64,000 bases of DNA from Deltaproteobacteria bacterium (GCA_029261925.1 JAJDAJ010000039.1:22802-86801), one strand, 5' to 3'; shown: positions 16,418 to 27,323, numbered from the stretch's first letter. Translations and numbers: made by a program. The notes: generated by a model from the letters alone, not told the origin.

Positions 16418-17560
16418 TCAGACGTCGCGCAGCAGCCCGAGCACGGCGGCGCGGTGATAGCCGCGATACGACCCGGCACGCAGGCGCAGCAGCTCCTCAC
16501 CGGGATCCCCGGGCGCCATCAGCTCGTAGCCCTCGCGGACCCCTGCACGCAGGCGCTCCAGATTGCGGGCCTCCGGACCGTCGCTCGCACCGGTCTTGTG
16601 CAGCGTCTCCGCCGCCGCGGCGCCATCTCCCGTGAGCAGGAGCGCCACGGCGAGGTCGTTGCGCACGCCCTCCAGATCGGGTCGCAGCTCGGCGGCCTGG
16701 CGCAGCTCCGCCAGCGCCAGGTGTGGCCGGCAGTCGGGCGACGCCAGGAGCTTGAGGCCGAGGTCGGCGTGCGCCACCGCCCTCGCCCGCTCCCGGTCTC
16801 CGCAGAACAGGATGTCGGGGTACAGCTCGTCGATCGTGTAGCGCGCGCGCATCTCGCGCTGCATGCGCTGGACCTCGGCCGTGAGCCGCGAGAGCCGAGA
16901 CGACGAGGTCGAGTGGCTCTGCTCGTGCACCCGGTAGCGGATCAGCCGCTCGGGCAGGAAGGCGAAGCGACAGCCGGCGACCGCGGCCTTGAGCCAGAAC
17001 TGGTAGTCGTGCGCCCAGCCGTACTCCTGGAGCCCGATGCGGCCGATCAGCTCGCGGCGGAACACCACGGTCGGGTTGGGGATCCAGTTCCGGTCGAACA
17101 TCTCCGGGCCCAGCCGCCCGCTCTCGAAGAGCGCGAGGTCGAGGTCGGGCCGGAAGCTCCCCGCGACGTCGCGCCCCTGCCCGTCCACGAAGCGGGCATC
17201 GTGGAAGCACACGTCGATCTCGCGCCGCGCGTCGAGCAGCGCGACCTGGCGCTCGAGCTTGTCGGGGGCCAGCACGTCGTCGCCGTTGACCACGGCGATC
17301 AGCTCGCCGCGGGTGGCCTGGAGGCAGCGGTTGAAGGTCTCGTGCAGGCGCTCGCGTCCGCGCCGCTCCTGACGCTCGTAGCGCAGCCGCGGATCGGCGG
17401 CGTAGCGGCGTACCACGTCGCCGGTGCCGTCGGTAGAGCCGTCGTCGAGGAAGAAGAGCTCGAGATCCCCGAAGCTCTGACCGAGCACCGACTCGACCAC
17501 CTCGCCGACCCAGCGCGCGTAGTCGTGCACGTAGGCGACCGCGCTCACCCGGGGCGTCAC
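16418..17560 (-). CDS. GT2-family glycosyltransferase with helical C-terminal extension
   Basis: A 380-residue protein starting at GTG 17560, sharing GTGA with the stop of the HAD-Nudix gene. Residues about 1-230 are a GT-A glycosyltransferase 2 domain: SAVAYVHDYARWVGEVVESV, ELFFLDDGSTDGTGDVV (UDP-binding Asp pair), ELIAVVNGDDVLAPDK (the DxD-like metal site) and WAHDYQFWLK. Residues about 260-380 are Ala/Leu/Glu-rich helical repeats (LALAELRQAAELRPDLEGVR) that look like one or two TPR-like units. Such tails mediate protein contacts. It is co-directional with pseI and probably builds the locus glycan. The specific sugar is unknown. Confidence 0.8.
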   Translation of the reverse strand: MTPRVSAVAYVHDYARWVGEVVESVLGQSFGDLELFFLDDGSTDGTGDVVRRYAADPRLRYERQERRGRERLHETFNRCLQATRGELIAVVNGDDVLAPDKLERQVALLDARREIDVCFHDARFVDGQGRDVAGSFRPDLDLALFESGRLGPEMFDRNWIPNPTVVFRRELIGRIGLQEYGWAHDYQFWLKAAVAGCRFAFLPERLIRYRVHEQSHSTSSSRLSRLTAEVQRMQREMRARYTIDELYPDILFCGDRERARAVAHADLGLKLLASPDCRPHLALAELRQAAELRPDLEGVRNDLAVALLLTGDGAAAAETLHKTGASDGPEARNLERLRAGVREGYELMAPGDPGEELLRLRAGSYRGYHRAAVLGLLRDV

Positions 17561-18927
17561 GCGCGGGCTCCGGGGTCGTCCGGCTTGGCGCCGCGAAGCA
17601 GCTCGAGCAGGCCCAGAGACGCGGGCACCACCGGCCCGGCGCCGGCCGCGTCCTCCAGCTCGTCGGGACCCAGCCAGAATGTCTCGGTGTACTCGTCGCC
17701 GCGCGCCAGCGCGTCGCCCAGGCCGTCGCCATCGCTGTGCAGCGAGATCGCCGCACCGACGTCGAGCACCTGGCTCAGCTCGTCGCGGACCAGACCCAGC
17801 GGCACGACCGAGTTCACCGCCTCGCGCGGGATGCGCGTCTCCCCGGCGAGCTCGGCGAGCAGCTGCTCGAGCGGCGCGTCCGGACCGGGCCGTTCCGGCG
17901 CGGGCAGCCCACCCGACGGGACCAGCTCGAGCCAGCCCGGGTACTCGGTCACCGCGCCGCGCCGGCCGACCAGCAGCCGGCCGCGCACGTCGCGCACGGC
18001 GCCGCTGACCCCGAGCGGGGCGGGCGCGATCCCGAGGGCCGGATCCCGCAGCGCCGCCAGGACGACCCGGTAGGGCCAGGCGCGGGCCTCGATGCGCAGC
18101 GTCCTGCCGACCCGCAGGGTGCGCGCGTGCCCGAGGACGGACCCGTCGCGGAGCTCCGGGCGCGCGGCACACTCCCGCGCCCAGAGTGCGTCCACCGCCC
18201 GCCGCATCGACGCCGGCAGCGGCGGCGCCTCGCCCGCGAGCAGGATCTCGATCGAGTCCGCGCGGGCCTCGATGCGGTAGCCGTGCAGCAGACCCGGGAG
18301 GATCCGGGCGAGCGCCGGCATCGAGTCGACCACCCGCGCCGCATCCGCGCACGCGGCGTCCCCGGCGCCACGGAGCTGCACCGTGTACAGGCCCGCGTCG
18401 ATGGCCGCCCGGATCCCGTTCGGCGCGTCCTCGACGACCACGTGGCGCGCCGCGGGCAGCCGCTCGCGCACGCGCTCGTAGATCTCCGGGTGTGGCTTGG
18501 CGCGCGCGACCTCGTCGCCCGAGAGCACCAGGCCGAAGGCATCGAGCAGGCCGAGGCGCGCGAGCGTCGCACGGACCCGCTCCGCGGGCGCCGAGCTGGC
18601 CACCGCCAGCGGGATCCCCCGGCGCCGCAACCCGTCGATCAGCTCGCGCACGCCGGGGACTGGCTCGACCGCCGCGTGGGCGCGGTCGATCTCGTTCCGG
18701 TAGAGCTCGACGAGCCGCGCCCGGTCCCCGGACAGACCGTGGCGCCGGGCCAGGATCGCCACGATCTCCTCGACGCGCGGCCCGTTCAGGGCCGCGAATC
18801 CGGCGCGCGTGCCGACCCGCCGCTGCTGGCGCATGAAGCGCACGTAGGCCTCGTACAGGGCCGGCACGCTGTCCACCAGCACGCCGTCCATGTCGAAGAC
18901 GATGGCGACCCGGGGCAGGCCGCTCAC
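17557..18927 (-). CDS. HAD phosphatase fused to a degenerate Nudix-like domain
   Basis: A 456-residue two-domain protein from GTG 18927. Residues 1-215 are a beta-phosphoglucomutase-like HAD hydrolase: AIVFDMDGVLVDSVPALYEA near residue 8, AVASSAPAERVRATL (motif II), and the lysine/aspartate segment RAKPHPEIYE then VVVEDAPNGIRAAIDAG near 170-185. Residues about 300-456 look like a Nudix fold (GVSGAVRDVRGRLLVGRRG, PGWLELVPSGGL), but where the Nudix box should read REx2EE the sequence is LLAELAGETRI, so the hydrolase signature is damaged. It overlaps both pseI (upstream, GTGA) and the GT2 gene (downstream, GTGA). It may dephosphorylate a sugar intermediate such as an N-acylneuraminate-9-phosphate-type compound. 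That role is inference. Confidence 0.7.
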   Translation of the reverse strand: MSGLPRVAIVFDMDGVLVDSVPALYEAYVRFMRQQRRVGTRAGFAALNGPRVEEIVAILARRHGLSGDRARLVELYRNEIDRAHAAVEPVPGVRELIDGLRRRGIPLAVASSAPAERVRATLARLGLLDAFGLVLSGDEVARAKPHPEIYERVRERLPAARHVVVEDAPNGIRAAIDAGLYTVQLRGAGDAACADAARVVDSMPALARILPGLLHGYRIEARADSIEILLAGEAPPLPASMRRAVDALWARECAARPELRDGSVLGHARTLRVGRTLRIEARAWPYRVVLAALRDPALGIAPAPLGVSGAVRDVRGRLLVGRRGAVTEYPGWLELVPSGGLPAPERPGPDAPLEQLLAELAGETRIPREAVNSVVPLGLVRDELSQVLDVGAAISLHSDGDGLGDALARGDEYTETFWLGPDELEDAAGAGPVVPASLGLLELLRGAKPDDPGARA

Positions 18928-20063
18928 GGACCTTCCCCTCCGACCAGGTCCCAGCTCAGCGGCGTACCGCGCGCGATGGCCTTCTCTGCGCGCCGCCCCA
19001 GGATCGCGTCGTAGTGGCGGGGCTCGAGGCCGTTGCCGGGCCGGATGATGCGCACGTTCCGGGGCGTCAGCGCCTCGCCGGCCTCCACGTCCTCGACCAC
19101 GAAGAGCGAGCGCCGGAACACGCGGTTCTCGCGCTCGTCGGCATCCGGCGCGTAGCTCGGCTCTCCGAGGGCCTCCCGCGCGACGCGCACGGCGTCCACG
19201 AGCTGGCGCATCTCCCCGGGCTCGAGCGAGAAGGCCGCGTCGGGACCGCCGTCGGCGCGGCGCAGCGTGAAGTGCTTCTCGACGATGCTCGCCCCGAGCG
19301 CCACGGACGCGACCGCGACCGCGGTACCCAGGGTGTGATCCGACAGGCCGACCACCGTACCGAAGCGATGCGCCAGGTCCGGAATCGTGCGCAGGTTCAT
19401 CTGGTCGGGGCGTGCGGGGTACGCGCTGACGCACTGGAGCAGTGCCACCGCGGGCGCGCCCGCGTCGCGCAGCGTCTCGAGCGCGCGCCCGATCTCGTCG
19501 GGCGACGCCAGCCCGCGCGAGACCACGACGGGCCGGCGCCGGGCGCCGATCTCGCGCAGCAGCGGCAGGTCGCCGATCTCGAACGACGCGACCTTGTACA
19601 GCTCGACCCCGAGATCGGCGAGCAGCGCGACCGCGCTGGCGTCGAACGGGGCCGAGAAGAGCATCACGCCGCGCGACTCGGCGCGCTCCTTGAGCTCGGC
19701 GTGCCATTCCCAGGGCGTCGCGGCGGAGGCGTACAGGTCGTAGAGCGTCTGACCCGCCCAGGCGTCGTTGACGTTCACCCGGAACAGCTCGTCGTCGGAC
19801 TCGATCGTCATCGTGTCCGGCGTGTAGGTCTGGAGCTTCACCGCGTCGACGCCCGCGTCGCAGGCGGCGTCGACCAGCGCGCGCGCGCGCGCCAGGTCAC
19901 CGCAGTGGTTGCCCGAGAGCTCGGCGATCACGAAGACCGGCTCGTCGGCCGCGATGCGCCGGCCGCCCCGCGGGGTGCGGATCTCGAGCGCGGGGACGGC
20001 GGACCGCGGGCCCCCGTCGCCCGGCGGCGCGCCCGCTCCTGCCCCGTCGTGACGATCCGGCAT
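18924..20063 (-). CDS. pseI: Pseudaminic acid synthase, PseI/NeuB family
   Basis: NeuB-family enzymes condense phosphoenolpyruvate with a 6-deoxy-diamino-hexose (PseI) to give the nonulosonate. From ATG 20063 the protein has 379 residues. It shows VFVIAELSGNHCGDLARA near residue 44, KLQTYTPDTMT near 77, FSAPFDASAVALLADLGVELYK near 135, VGLSDHTLGTAVAVASVALG near 230 and EKHFTLRR near 255, and ends with an antifreeze-like SAF domain (ALTPRNVRIIRPGNGL near 330). These are typical of PseI. The N-terminal 35 residues are Gly/Pro-rich and poorly conserved; an upstream start at 20099 is possible. It leads a three-gene unit with the HAD-Nudix and GT2 genes. Confidence 0.88.
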   Translation of the reverse strand: MPDRHDGAGAGAPPGDGGPRSAVPALEIRTPRGGRRIAADEPVFVIAELSGNHCGDLARARALVDAACDAGVDAVKLQTYTPDTMTIESDDELFRVNVNDAWAGQTLYDLYASAATPWEWHAELKERAESRGVMLFSAPFDASAVALLADLGVELYKVASFEIGDLPLLREIGARRRPVVVSRGLASPDEIGRALETLRDAGAPAVALLQCVSAYPARPDQMNLRTIPDLAHRFGTVVGLSDHTLGTAVAVASVALGASIVEKHFTLRRADGGPDAAFSLEPGEMRQLVDAVRVAREALGEPSYAPDADERENRVFRRSLFVVEDVEAGEALTPRNVRIIRPGNGLEPRHYDAILGRRAEKAIARGTPLSWDLVGGEGP

Positions 20064-20163
20064 CCCGACCCTCGCGATGCGCCCCGCTGCGCACCTCACG
20101 CATCGGCAGCTGGCGACGGATCCTCGAGCCGGGCGGGGGGAATTCGCCGCTCGCCGGGCGGGC

Positions 20164-20712
20164 TCAGGTCAGCGCCGCGCGGTACTCCTGCGCCAGGCGC
20201 GCGTAGCGCGCGGCGGACTCGTCGATGCCCGCGATCTCCTGGGCGCTGAGCTCCCGCACGCGCCGCGCGGGGCGTCCGGCCCAGAGCTCACCCGTGGGCA
20301 CGCGCTTGCCGCCGGTCAGCAGCGCGCCCGCCGCCAGCATGGCGTGGGTCTCCACCACCGCGTCGTCGAGCAGCACGCAGCCCATGCCCACGAAGCCCAG
20401 GTCGGCGATCGTGCAGGCGTGAAGGATGCAGCCGTGACCGATCGTGACGTCGTCGCCGACGGTCGTTCCCGGGCCCCCGGTGGTGACGTGGATGACGCTG
20501 CCGTCCTGCACGTTCGAGCGCGCGCCGACGCGGATGTTCCAGACGTCTCCCCGGAGCACGCAGCCGAACCAGACGCTCGAGCCCGGACCGATCCGGACGT
20601 CGCCGATGACGGTGGCTCCGGGCGCCAGGAAGGCATCCGCGGCGACCCGCGGCGCCACGCCGCGCCAGGAAAGCAGGGAGGCGGCAGCCGGGGTCGGATC
20701 GGGGTCGTGCAT
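20164..20712 (-). CDS. Gamma-carbonic-anhydrase-like hexapeptide protein
   Basis: A 182-residue left-handed beta-helix protein; ATG 20712 matches the usual family start. Hexapeptide repeats run from ATVIGDVRIGPGSSVWFGC to LGFVGMGCVLLDDAVVE. The three zinc-ligand histidines of the CaiE/YrdA/gamma-CA group are visible in GSVIHV and IGHGCILHAC near residues 75-98. Members bind zinc and form trimers; many have no measurable carbonic anhydrase activity, so the reaction is not certain. It stands alone between pseI and the suf regulator and is divergent from the latter across a regulatory gap. Confidence 0.8.
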   Translation of the reverse strand: MHDPDPTPAAASLLSWRGVAPRVAADAFLAPGATVIGDVRIGPGSSVWFGCVLRGDVWNIRVGARSNVQDGSVIHVTTGGPGTTVGDDVTIGHGCILHACTIADLGFVGMGCVLLDDAVVETHAMLAAGALLTGGKRVPTGELWAGRPARRVRELSAQEIAGIDESAARYARLAQEYRAALT

Positions 20713-20792
20713 GGGCCCATGCTCGCGCGGATCCGGGCGCCCGGCCACGGCCCGGGTGAGGGGCCAGGGGGAATTCAATTTACCGAGTTTTT

Positions 20793-20863
20793 CCGGATGG
20801 TTAGAGACCCATCACGGCGCCTCAATCAATCTTGACTTGTCCGTATGGTTTCATACCATGCGG
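20793..20863 (+). promoter_or_regulatory. Tandem dyad sites and promoter upstream of the suf regulator
   Basis: Two similar imperfect palindromes precede the Rrf2 gene: CCGGATGGTTAGAGACCCAT at 20793-20812 and CCGTATGGTTTCATACCATG at 20841-20860 (continuing CGG). Both share CCG-x-ATGGT, a 5-nt spacer and ACC. A TTGACT -35-like hexamer lies at 20832-20837, and the second dyad would cover the -10 region (TACCAT 20854-20859). This arrangement fits autoregulation by the Rrf2/IscR-type protein encoded just downstream. Binding is inferred. Confidence 0.5.
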
Positions 20864-20868
20864 ACCCC

Positions 20869-21341
20869 ATGCAGCTGCTCGCACAGGAAGAGTACGGGCT
20901 GCGCTGCCTGCTCCAGGTGGCGCAGCATCGCGGCGAGGCTCCACTGTCCATACAGACGGTGGCCGAGAGCGAGGGACTGAGCCCCGAGTACGCGGCCAAG
21001 CTGATGCGCGCCCTGCGCAAGGCCGACCTGGTCGTGAGCACGCGCGGCTCGGCGGGCGGCTACCGCCTGGCCCGGCCGGCCGCGGACATCACGGCCTGGG
21101 AGGTCATCGGGGCGCTGGGCGGCTCGTTCTTCGGAGACGAGTTCTGCGAGAGCCACCCCGGCCAGCTGCGCGACTGCGTGCACAGCACCGCCTGCTCGAT
21201 CCGCGGGCTCTGGCGCTCGGTCGAGGGCGCGGTCCGCTCGGTGCTCGAGCGCGTGACGCTCGCCGAGCTGATGCGCGAGGAGAACGACCTGGTGCGCTGG
21301 ATCGGCGCGGCCGGCGAGACCCCGCCGGCAGAGGTTCGCTG

Positions 21342-21342
<1 letters not shown>
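20869..21342 (+). CDS. Rrf2/IscR-family Fe-S-sensing transcriptional regulator
   Basis: A 157-residue winged-helix regulator. ATG 20869 gives [20 protein letters not shown], matching the usual Rrf2 N-terminus; ATG 20845 lies in frame inside the operator and is less likely. The wing is [14 protein letters not shown] near residue 55-68. Three cysteines, in DEFCESH and [15 protein letters not shown] (about residues 92-111), match the IscR/SufR pattern for binding a [2Fe-2S] or related cluster. Its stop shares one base with the sufB start (TGATG at 21340-21344). By position it controls the suf operon according to cluster status, and probably itself. Confidence 0.85.
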
Positions 21343-22784
<1,442 letters not shown>

Positions 22785-22791
22785 CGCGGAC

Positions 22792-23549
<758 letters not shown>

Positions 23550-23553
<4 letters not shown>

Positions 23554-24869
23554 GCTCGGTGGCCGAACGCTCGCTGGCCGCCCTCTTCGAGGCGACGGCC
23601 GCGCGCCGCCCCGGACGCTCCGTGGGCTGGCTGGAAGACCTGCGCCTGGAGGGTCAGGCCAGCTTCCGCGACGCCGGCCTGCCGACCCCGCGTCACGAGG
23701 ACTGGCGCTTCACGTCCCTCGAGCCGCTCGCCGGGCTCGAGCTGGCGGCGGCGGGGGCCGCGCCCGCGCCGGGCGGCGCGATCGACGCCGCACGCGACTG
23801 GATCGGGTCAGCCGCAGCCGCGGTCTTCGTCAACGGCCGGCTGCACGCGGGCGCATCGGATCTCGACGACCTGCCACCGGGCGTGCGCGTCGCGTCCCTG
23901 CACCGCACGCTGGCCGACGAGCCCGAGCGGGTCGAGGGGATCCTGGGCAGCTGCTGCGAGCTCAAGACGCGCCCGCTGGCCGCGCTGAACACGGCGCTGT
24001 TCGAGGACGGGGCGCTGGTCGAGATCGACGCGAACGCGAGCTGCGAGCTGCCGGTGCACCTGGTCTTCGCGCACGTGGGCGACGACACCCCCACGGTGGT
24101 CCACCCGCGCGTCCTCGTGCACGCGCGCGAGGGCAGTCGCGCCTGCGTGATCGAGCACCACGTCGGCGTACCGGGCACGACCGGCCTGGCGAACGCGCTG
24201 ACCGAGCTGCGGCTCGACGCGGGCGCCGACCTCGACCACGTGGTCGTGCAGGACGCGGCGACGAGCTGCACCTGGATCGGCAGCCTGGCCGCGCGCCAGG
24301 AGCGAGACAGCCGCCTGCGCACCACCTCGCTGGCGCGGGGCGCCGCCCTCGGCCGCCTCGAGATCGAGGCGCGACTCGAGGGCGAGGGCGCCCACGTCGA
24401 GATGAACGGCCTGTACCTGGCCGGGGGCTCGCGCCTGCTCGATCATCACACCACGATCGACCACGCGGTACCGCGCACGACCAGCGACGAGCTCTACAAG
24501 GGAATCCTCGACGACCGCGGCCGCGGCGTCTTCCACGGGCGCATCCACGTGCGGCCCGACGCCCAGCAGATCGCGGCGACGCAGACCAACCGCGCGCTGC
24601 TGCTCTCGGACGGCGCGCGCGTCAACACCAAGCCGCAGCTCGAGATCCATGCCGACGACGTGAAGTGCAGCCACGGCGCCAGCATCGGTCAGCTCGACCC
24701 CGATCACCTGTTCTACCTGCGCTCCCGGGGCCTCGACGCCGCGGCAGCCCGCGCGCTGCTCACGTTCGCGTTCGCCAGCGAGATCGCCCGCCGGCTCCCG
24801 TTCGAGGCGCTGAGCTCCGGGCTGCGCGAGCGTGTGATGGCCTGGCTGGCCGGCGAGGAGAGCTCGTGA
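23550..24869 (+). CDS. sufD: Fe-S cluster assembly protein SufD
   Basis: SufD pairs with SufB on the SufC dimer. The 439-residue protein starts at GTG 23550 after GGAGGAG and reads VSSVAERSLAALF. Early residues contain PTPRHEDWRFTSLEPLAGL near 43, the N-terminal SufD mark. The C-terminal beta-helix shows GLYLAGGSRLLDHHTTIDHA near 290, SDELYKGILDDRGRGVFHGR, and CSHGASIGQLDPDHLFYLRS near 375, with the conserved DDVKCSHGAS containing the functional Cys and His. GTGA overlaps at both ends imply tight coupling to sufC and sufS. Confidence 0.93.
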
Positions 24870-26119
24870 GCGCGCCGGCCACGCCGCATGCCGCGAATCG
24901 CCTCGACCTCGAGGCGATCCGGCGCGAGTTCCCGATCCTGGCGCGCCGCGTGCACGGGGATCGCGCGCTGGTCTACCTGGACAGCGCCGCCTCCAGCCAG
25001 AAGCCGCGCGCGGTGATCGACGCGCTCTCGCACTACTACGGCCACACCCACTCGAACGTGCATCGCGGCGTGCACCTGCTGTCCACCGAGGCGACCGATG
25101 CCTACGAGCAGGCGCGCGAGAAGATCGCCGCGTTCATCGGGGCCGCCTCGGCGCGCGAGTGCGTCTTCGTGCGGGGCACCACCGAGGCGATCAACCTGGT
25201 CTCGCAGGCCTGGGCGCGCCCACGCCTGGGGCCGGGCGACGAGGTCCTGGTCACCGCCATGGAGCACCACTCCAACCTGGTCCCCTGGCAGATGGTCTGC
25301 GAGCAGACGGGCGCGCGCCTCGTGGCGGCGCCGATCGACGAGCGGGGCGACCTGATCGTGGACGCCTGGCGCGAGCGCCTGAGCTCGCGCACGCGCCTGG
25401 TGGCGCTGACGCACGTCTCCAACGCGCTGGGCACGCTCAACCCGGTCGCGGAGCTGACCGCGCTGGCGCACGAGGCCGGCGCGCGGGTCCTGATCGACGG
25501 CGCCCAGGGCGTGCCGCACCTGCCCGTCGACGTGGCGGCGCTCGGCTGCGACTTCTACGCCTTCTCGGGCCACAAGATGTACGGGCCCACGGGGATCGGC
25601 GTGCTCTGGGGCCGCGAGGACGTGCTGGCCGAGACCGGGCCCTGGGAGGGCGGCGGCTCGATGATCCGCAGCGTGACCCTCGAGAAGACGATCTTCGCCG
25701 ACCCGCCGCAGCGCTTCGAGGCGGGCACGCCGCACATCGCGGGCGCGGTGGGCCTGGGTGCAGCGGTGGACTGGCTCGACGCGCTCGAGATGGAGGCGCT
25801 CGAGGCGCACGAGGCGGGCCTGGTGGACTACGCCCTCGAGCGACTCGCGAGCGTCCCCGAGATTCGACTGATCGGCACCCCGCGCCAGCGCGTGGGCGTG
25901 ATCAGCTTCGTGACCGGCGACATCCACCCGCACGACATGGGTACCTTCCTCGACCGCGAGGGCGTCGCGGTCCGTGTCGGTCACCACTGTGCGCAGCCCG
26001 TGATGCAGCACTTCGGCATCCCCGCGACCACGCGGGCATCGTTCGCCGTCCACAACGGCACCGACGACGTCGACGCCCTGGTCGCCGGGATCCGGGCGGT
26101 CGTGGAGTTCTTCGCCTGA
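24866..26119 (+). CDS. sufS: Group II cysteine desulfurase SufS
   Basis: SufS is the PLP enzyme that takes sulfur from cysteine and passes it to the U-type acceptor. The 417-residue protein starts at GTG 24866. It shows YLDSAASSQKPRAVIDAL near residue 33, VFVRGTTEAINLVSQAW near 96, VTAMEHHSNLVPWQ, IDGAQGVPHLPVDV near 211, the PLP-lysine segment FYAFSGHKMYGPTGIGVLWG near 230, and the short active-site loop VRVGHHCAQPVMQHFG near 372 with the sulfur-accepting Cys. The RVGHHCAQP form is typical of SufS. It overlaps sufD (GTGA) and sufU (TGATG). Confidence 0.95.
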   Translation: MSAPATPHAANRLDLEAIRREFPILARRVHGDRALVYLDSAASSQKPRAVIDALSHYYGHTHSNVHRGVHLLSTEATDAYEQAREKIAAFIGAASARECVFVRGTTEAINLVSQAWARPRLGPGDEVLVTAMEHHSNLVPWQMVCEQTGARLVAAPIDERGDLIVDAWRERLSSRTRLVALTHVSNALGTLNPVAELTALAHEAGARVLIDGAQGVPHLPVDVAALGCDFYAFSGHKMYGPTGIGVLWGREDVLAETGPWEGGGSMIRSVTLEKTIFADPPQRFEAGTPHIAGAVGLGAAVDWLDALEMEALEAHEAGLVDYALERLASVPEIRLIGTPRQRVGVISFVTGDIHPHDMGTFLDREGVAVRVGHHCAQPVMQHFGIPATTRASFAVHNGTDDVDALVAGIRAVVEFFA

Positions 26120-26574
26120 TGTCCGACCTCACGGACCTCTACCAGGAAGTGATCCTCGATCACTCCAAGCGGCCCCGGAACTCCGGCGGGCTCGAGGCCC
26201 CCACGCACCGTGCCGAGGGCCACAACCCGCTCTGCGGGGACGAGCTCGAGGTGCAGCTGTGCATCGACGCCGACGAGCGCATGACCGAGATCGCGTTCAC
26301 CGGTCGCGGCTGCGCGATCTCGACGGCCTCGGCCTCGCTGATGACCGAGGCCCTGAAGGGCCGCACCACGGCCGAGGCGCAGGAGCTCTTCGAGCACTTC
26401 CACGCCGCGGTGACCGCGGCCCACGACGCGACCATCGACCCCGCACCGCTGGGCAAGCTCGCCGCGCTGACGGGCGTGCGCGAGTTCCCGATGCGCGTCA
26501 AGTGCGCGAGCCTGGCCTGGCATACCCTTCAGGCCGCCGTCCACGGAGACGGCGAGCCTGTTACCACGGAGTGA
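26119..26574 (+). CDS. sufU: SufU-type sulfur acceptor (IscU-like fold)
   Basis: SufU receives persulfide sulfur from SufS through a zinc-bound Cys site. The 151-residue protein begins MSDLTDLYQEVILDHSKRPR, the family start. Cys residues lie in HNPLCGDE near residue 38, TGRGCAISTASASLM near 65 and MRVKCASLAWHTLQ near 130. The Asp in CGDE and the three Cys are the zinc ligands expected for SufU. The insertion between the second and third Cys (LKGRTTAEAQELFEHFHAAV) is the SufU feature absent from IscU. Start ATG 26119 overlaps the sufS stop. Confidence 0.92.
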   Translation: MSDLTDLYQEVILDHSKRPRNSGGLEAPTHRAEGHNPLCGDELEVQLCIDADERMTEIAFTGRGCAISTASASLMTEALKGRTTAEAQELFEHFHAAVTAAHDATIDPAPLGKLAALTGVREFPMRVKCASLAWHTLQAAVHGDGEPVTTE

Positions 26575-26587
26575 CCCGGAGATCCCG

Positions 26588-26935
26588 ATGACGACCGAGA
26601 CCCGCCCCGCCCCGCCCTCGACCCCGCAGGACGCCAACACGCTGCGCGAGTCGATCGTCGACATGATCAAGACCATCTACGACCCGGAGATCCCGGTCGA
26701 CATCTACGAGCTCGGGCTGATCTACGAGCTCGAGGTCGACGAGGACCGACACGTCAACCTGGTCATGACGCTCACCTCGCCGATGTGTCCCGTGGCCGAG
26801 AGCCTGCCACCCGAGGTCGAGCAGAAGGTGCGCGGCGTGCCGGGCGTCGAGCACGTCGACCTGGAGCTGACCTGGGAGCCGCCCTGGGATCCGTCGATGA
26901 TGAGCGAGGCCGCCCGGCTGGAGCTGGGGTTCTAG
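26588..26935 (+). CDS. sufT: SufT-type MIP18/DUF59 protein
   Basis: This 115-residue protein belongs to the MIP18/DUF59 family. It shows SIVDMIKTIYDPEIPVDIYE near residue 20, LGLIYELEVDEDRHVNLVM and the TLTSPMCPVAESLPPEV loop near 60-75 containing the conserved Cys. SufT proteins assist Fe-S cluster maturation, especially under high demand. It lies 13 nt after sufU, closing the operon, and is convergent with the cupin gene with only 4 nt between stops. Confidence 0.88.
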   Translation: MTTETRPAPPSTPQDANTLRESIVDMIKTIYDPEIPVDIYELGLIYELEVDEDRHVNLVMTLTSPMCPVAESLPPEVEQKVRGVPGVEHVDLELTWEPPWDPSMMSEAARLELGF

Positions 26936-26939
26936 CAGG

Positions 26940-27323
26940 CTAGGTGTCCTTGAGCTCGACGACGATCTCGTAGAACGACTTCGAGCCGACGTTCACCGAC
27001 CACTCCAGGCTGCCCTTCGGCACGCTGACGGTGATCCCGCCGGGAGGCAGGGCGGCCGCGAAGGGCTCGAGGCCCGTGCCTGGCGGCGACACGCCGCCGA
27101 TCATGTCGCCCTCGAGCATGACCAGGTAGTAGTCGTGCTCGTGCCGGTGCAGGTCCGAGCCCTCGCCGGGCTCCAGGCGCATGTCCCAGACGCGCACCCG
27201 GTCGTCCTCGAAGAGCACGCGCTGCGCAACGTTGCCGACCGGCTCGTCCGCGTGCTCGTCGCGATACCGCTCGAGCTGCGCCCGAACCTCGGGGGCGAGG
27301 TCCTTCTGGATGATCCCGGCCAT
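26940..27323 (-). CDS. Small cupin-domain protein
   Basis: A 127-residue single-domain cupin. The first cupin motif is DLHRHEHDYYLVMLEGD near residue 70-86, with three His and an acidic residue placed as metal ligands. The second motif region VSVPKGSLEWSVNVGSKSFYEI lacks the usual His, so the metal site may be incomplete or the protein may be non-enzymatic. ATG 27323 has GGGAGGT upstream. It is divergent from the metallo-beta-lactamase gene across a short gap with a perfect palindrome. Substrate is unknown. Confidence 0.7.
   Translation of the reverse strand: MAGIIQKDLAPEVRAQLERYRDEHADEPVGNVAQRVLFEDDRVRVWDMRLEPGEGSDLHRHEHDYYLVMLEGDMIGGVSPPGTGLEPFAAALPPGGITVSVPKGSLEWSVNVGSKSFYEIVVELKDT

Noticed and set aside
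20841..20863. ATG 20845 as the start of the Rrf2 gene
   Set aside because: It lies within the dyad site, and the eight added residues do not fit the family N-terminus.
26933..26942. TAGCAGGCTA as a further copy of the inverted-repeat element
   Set aside because: It is formed by the two convergent stop codons with only four bases between; the match is too short to count.
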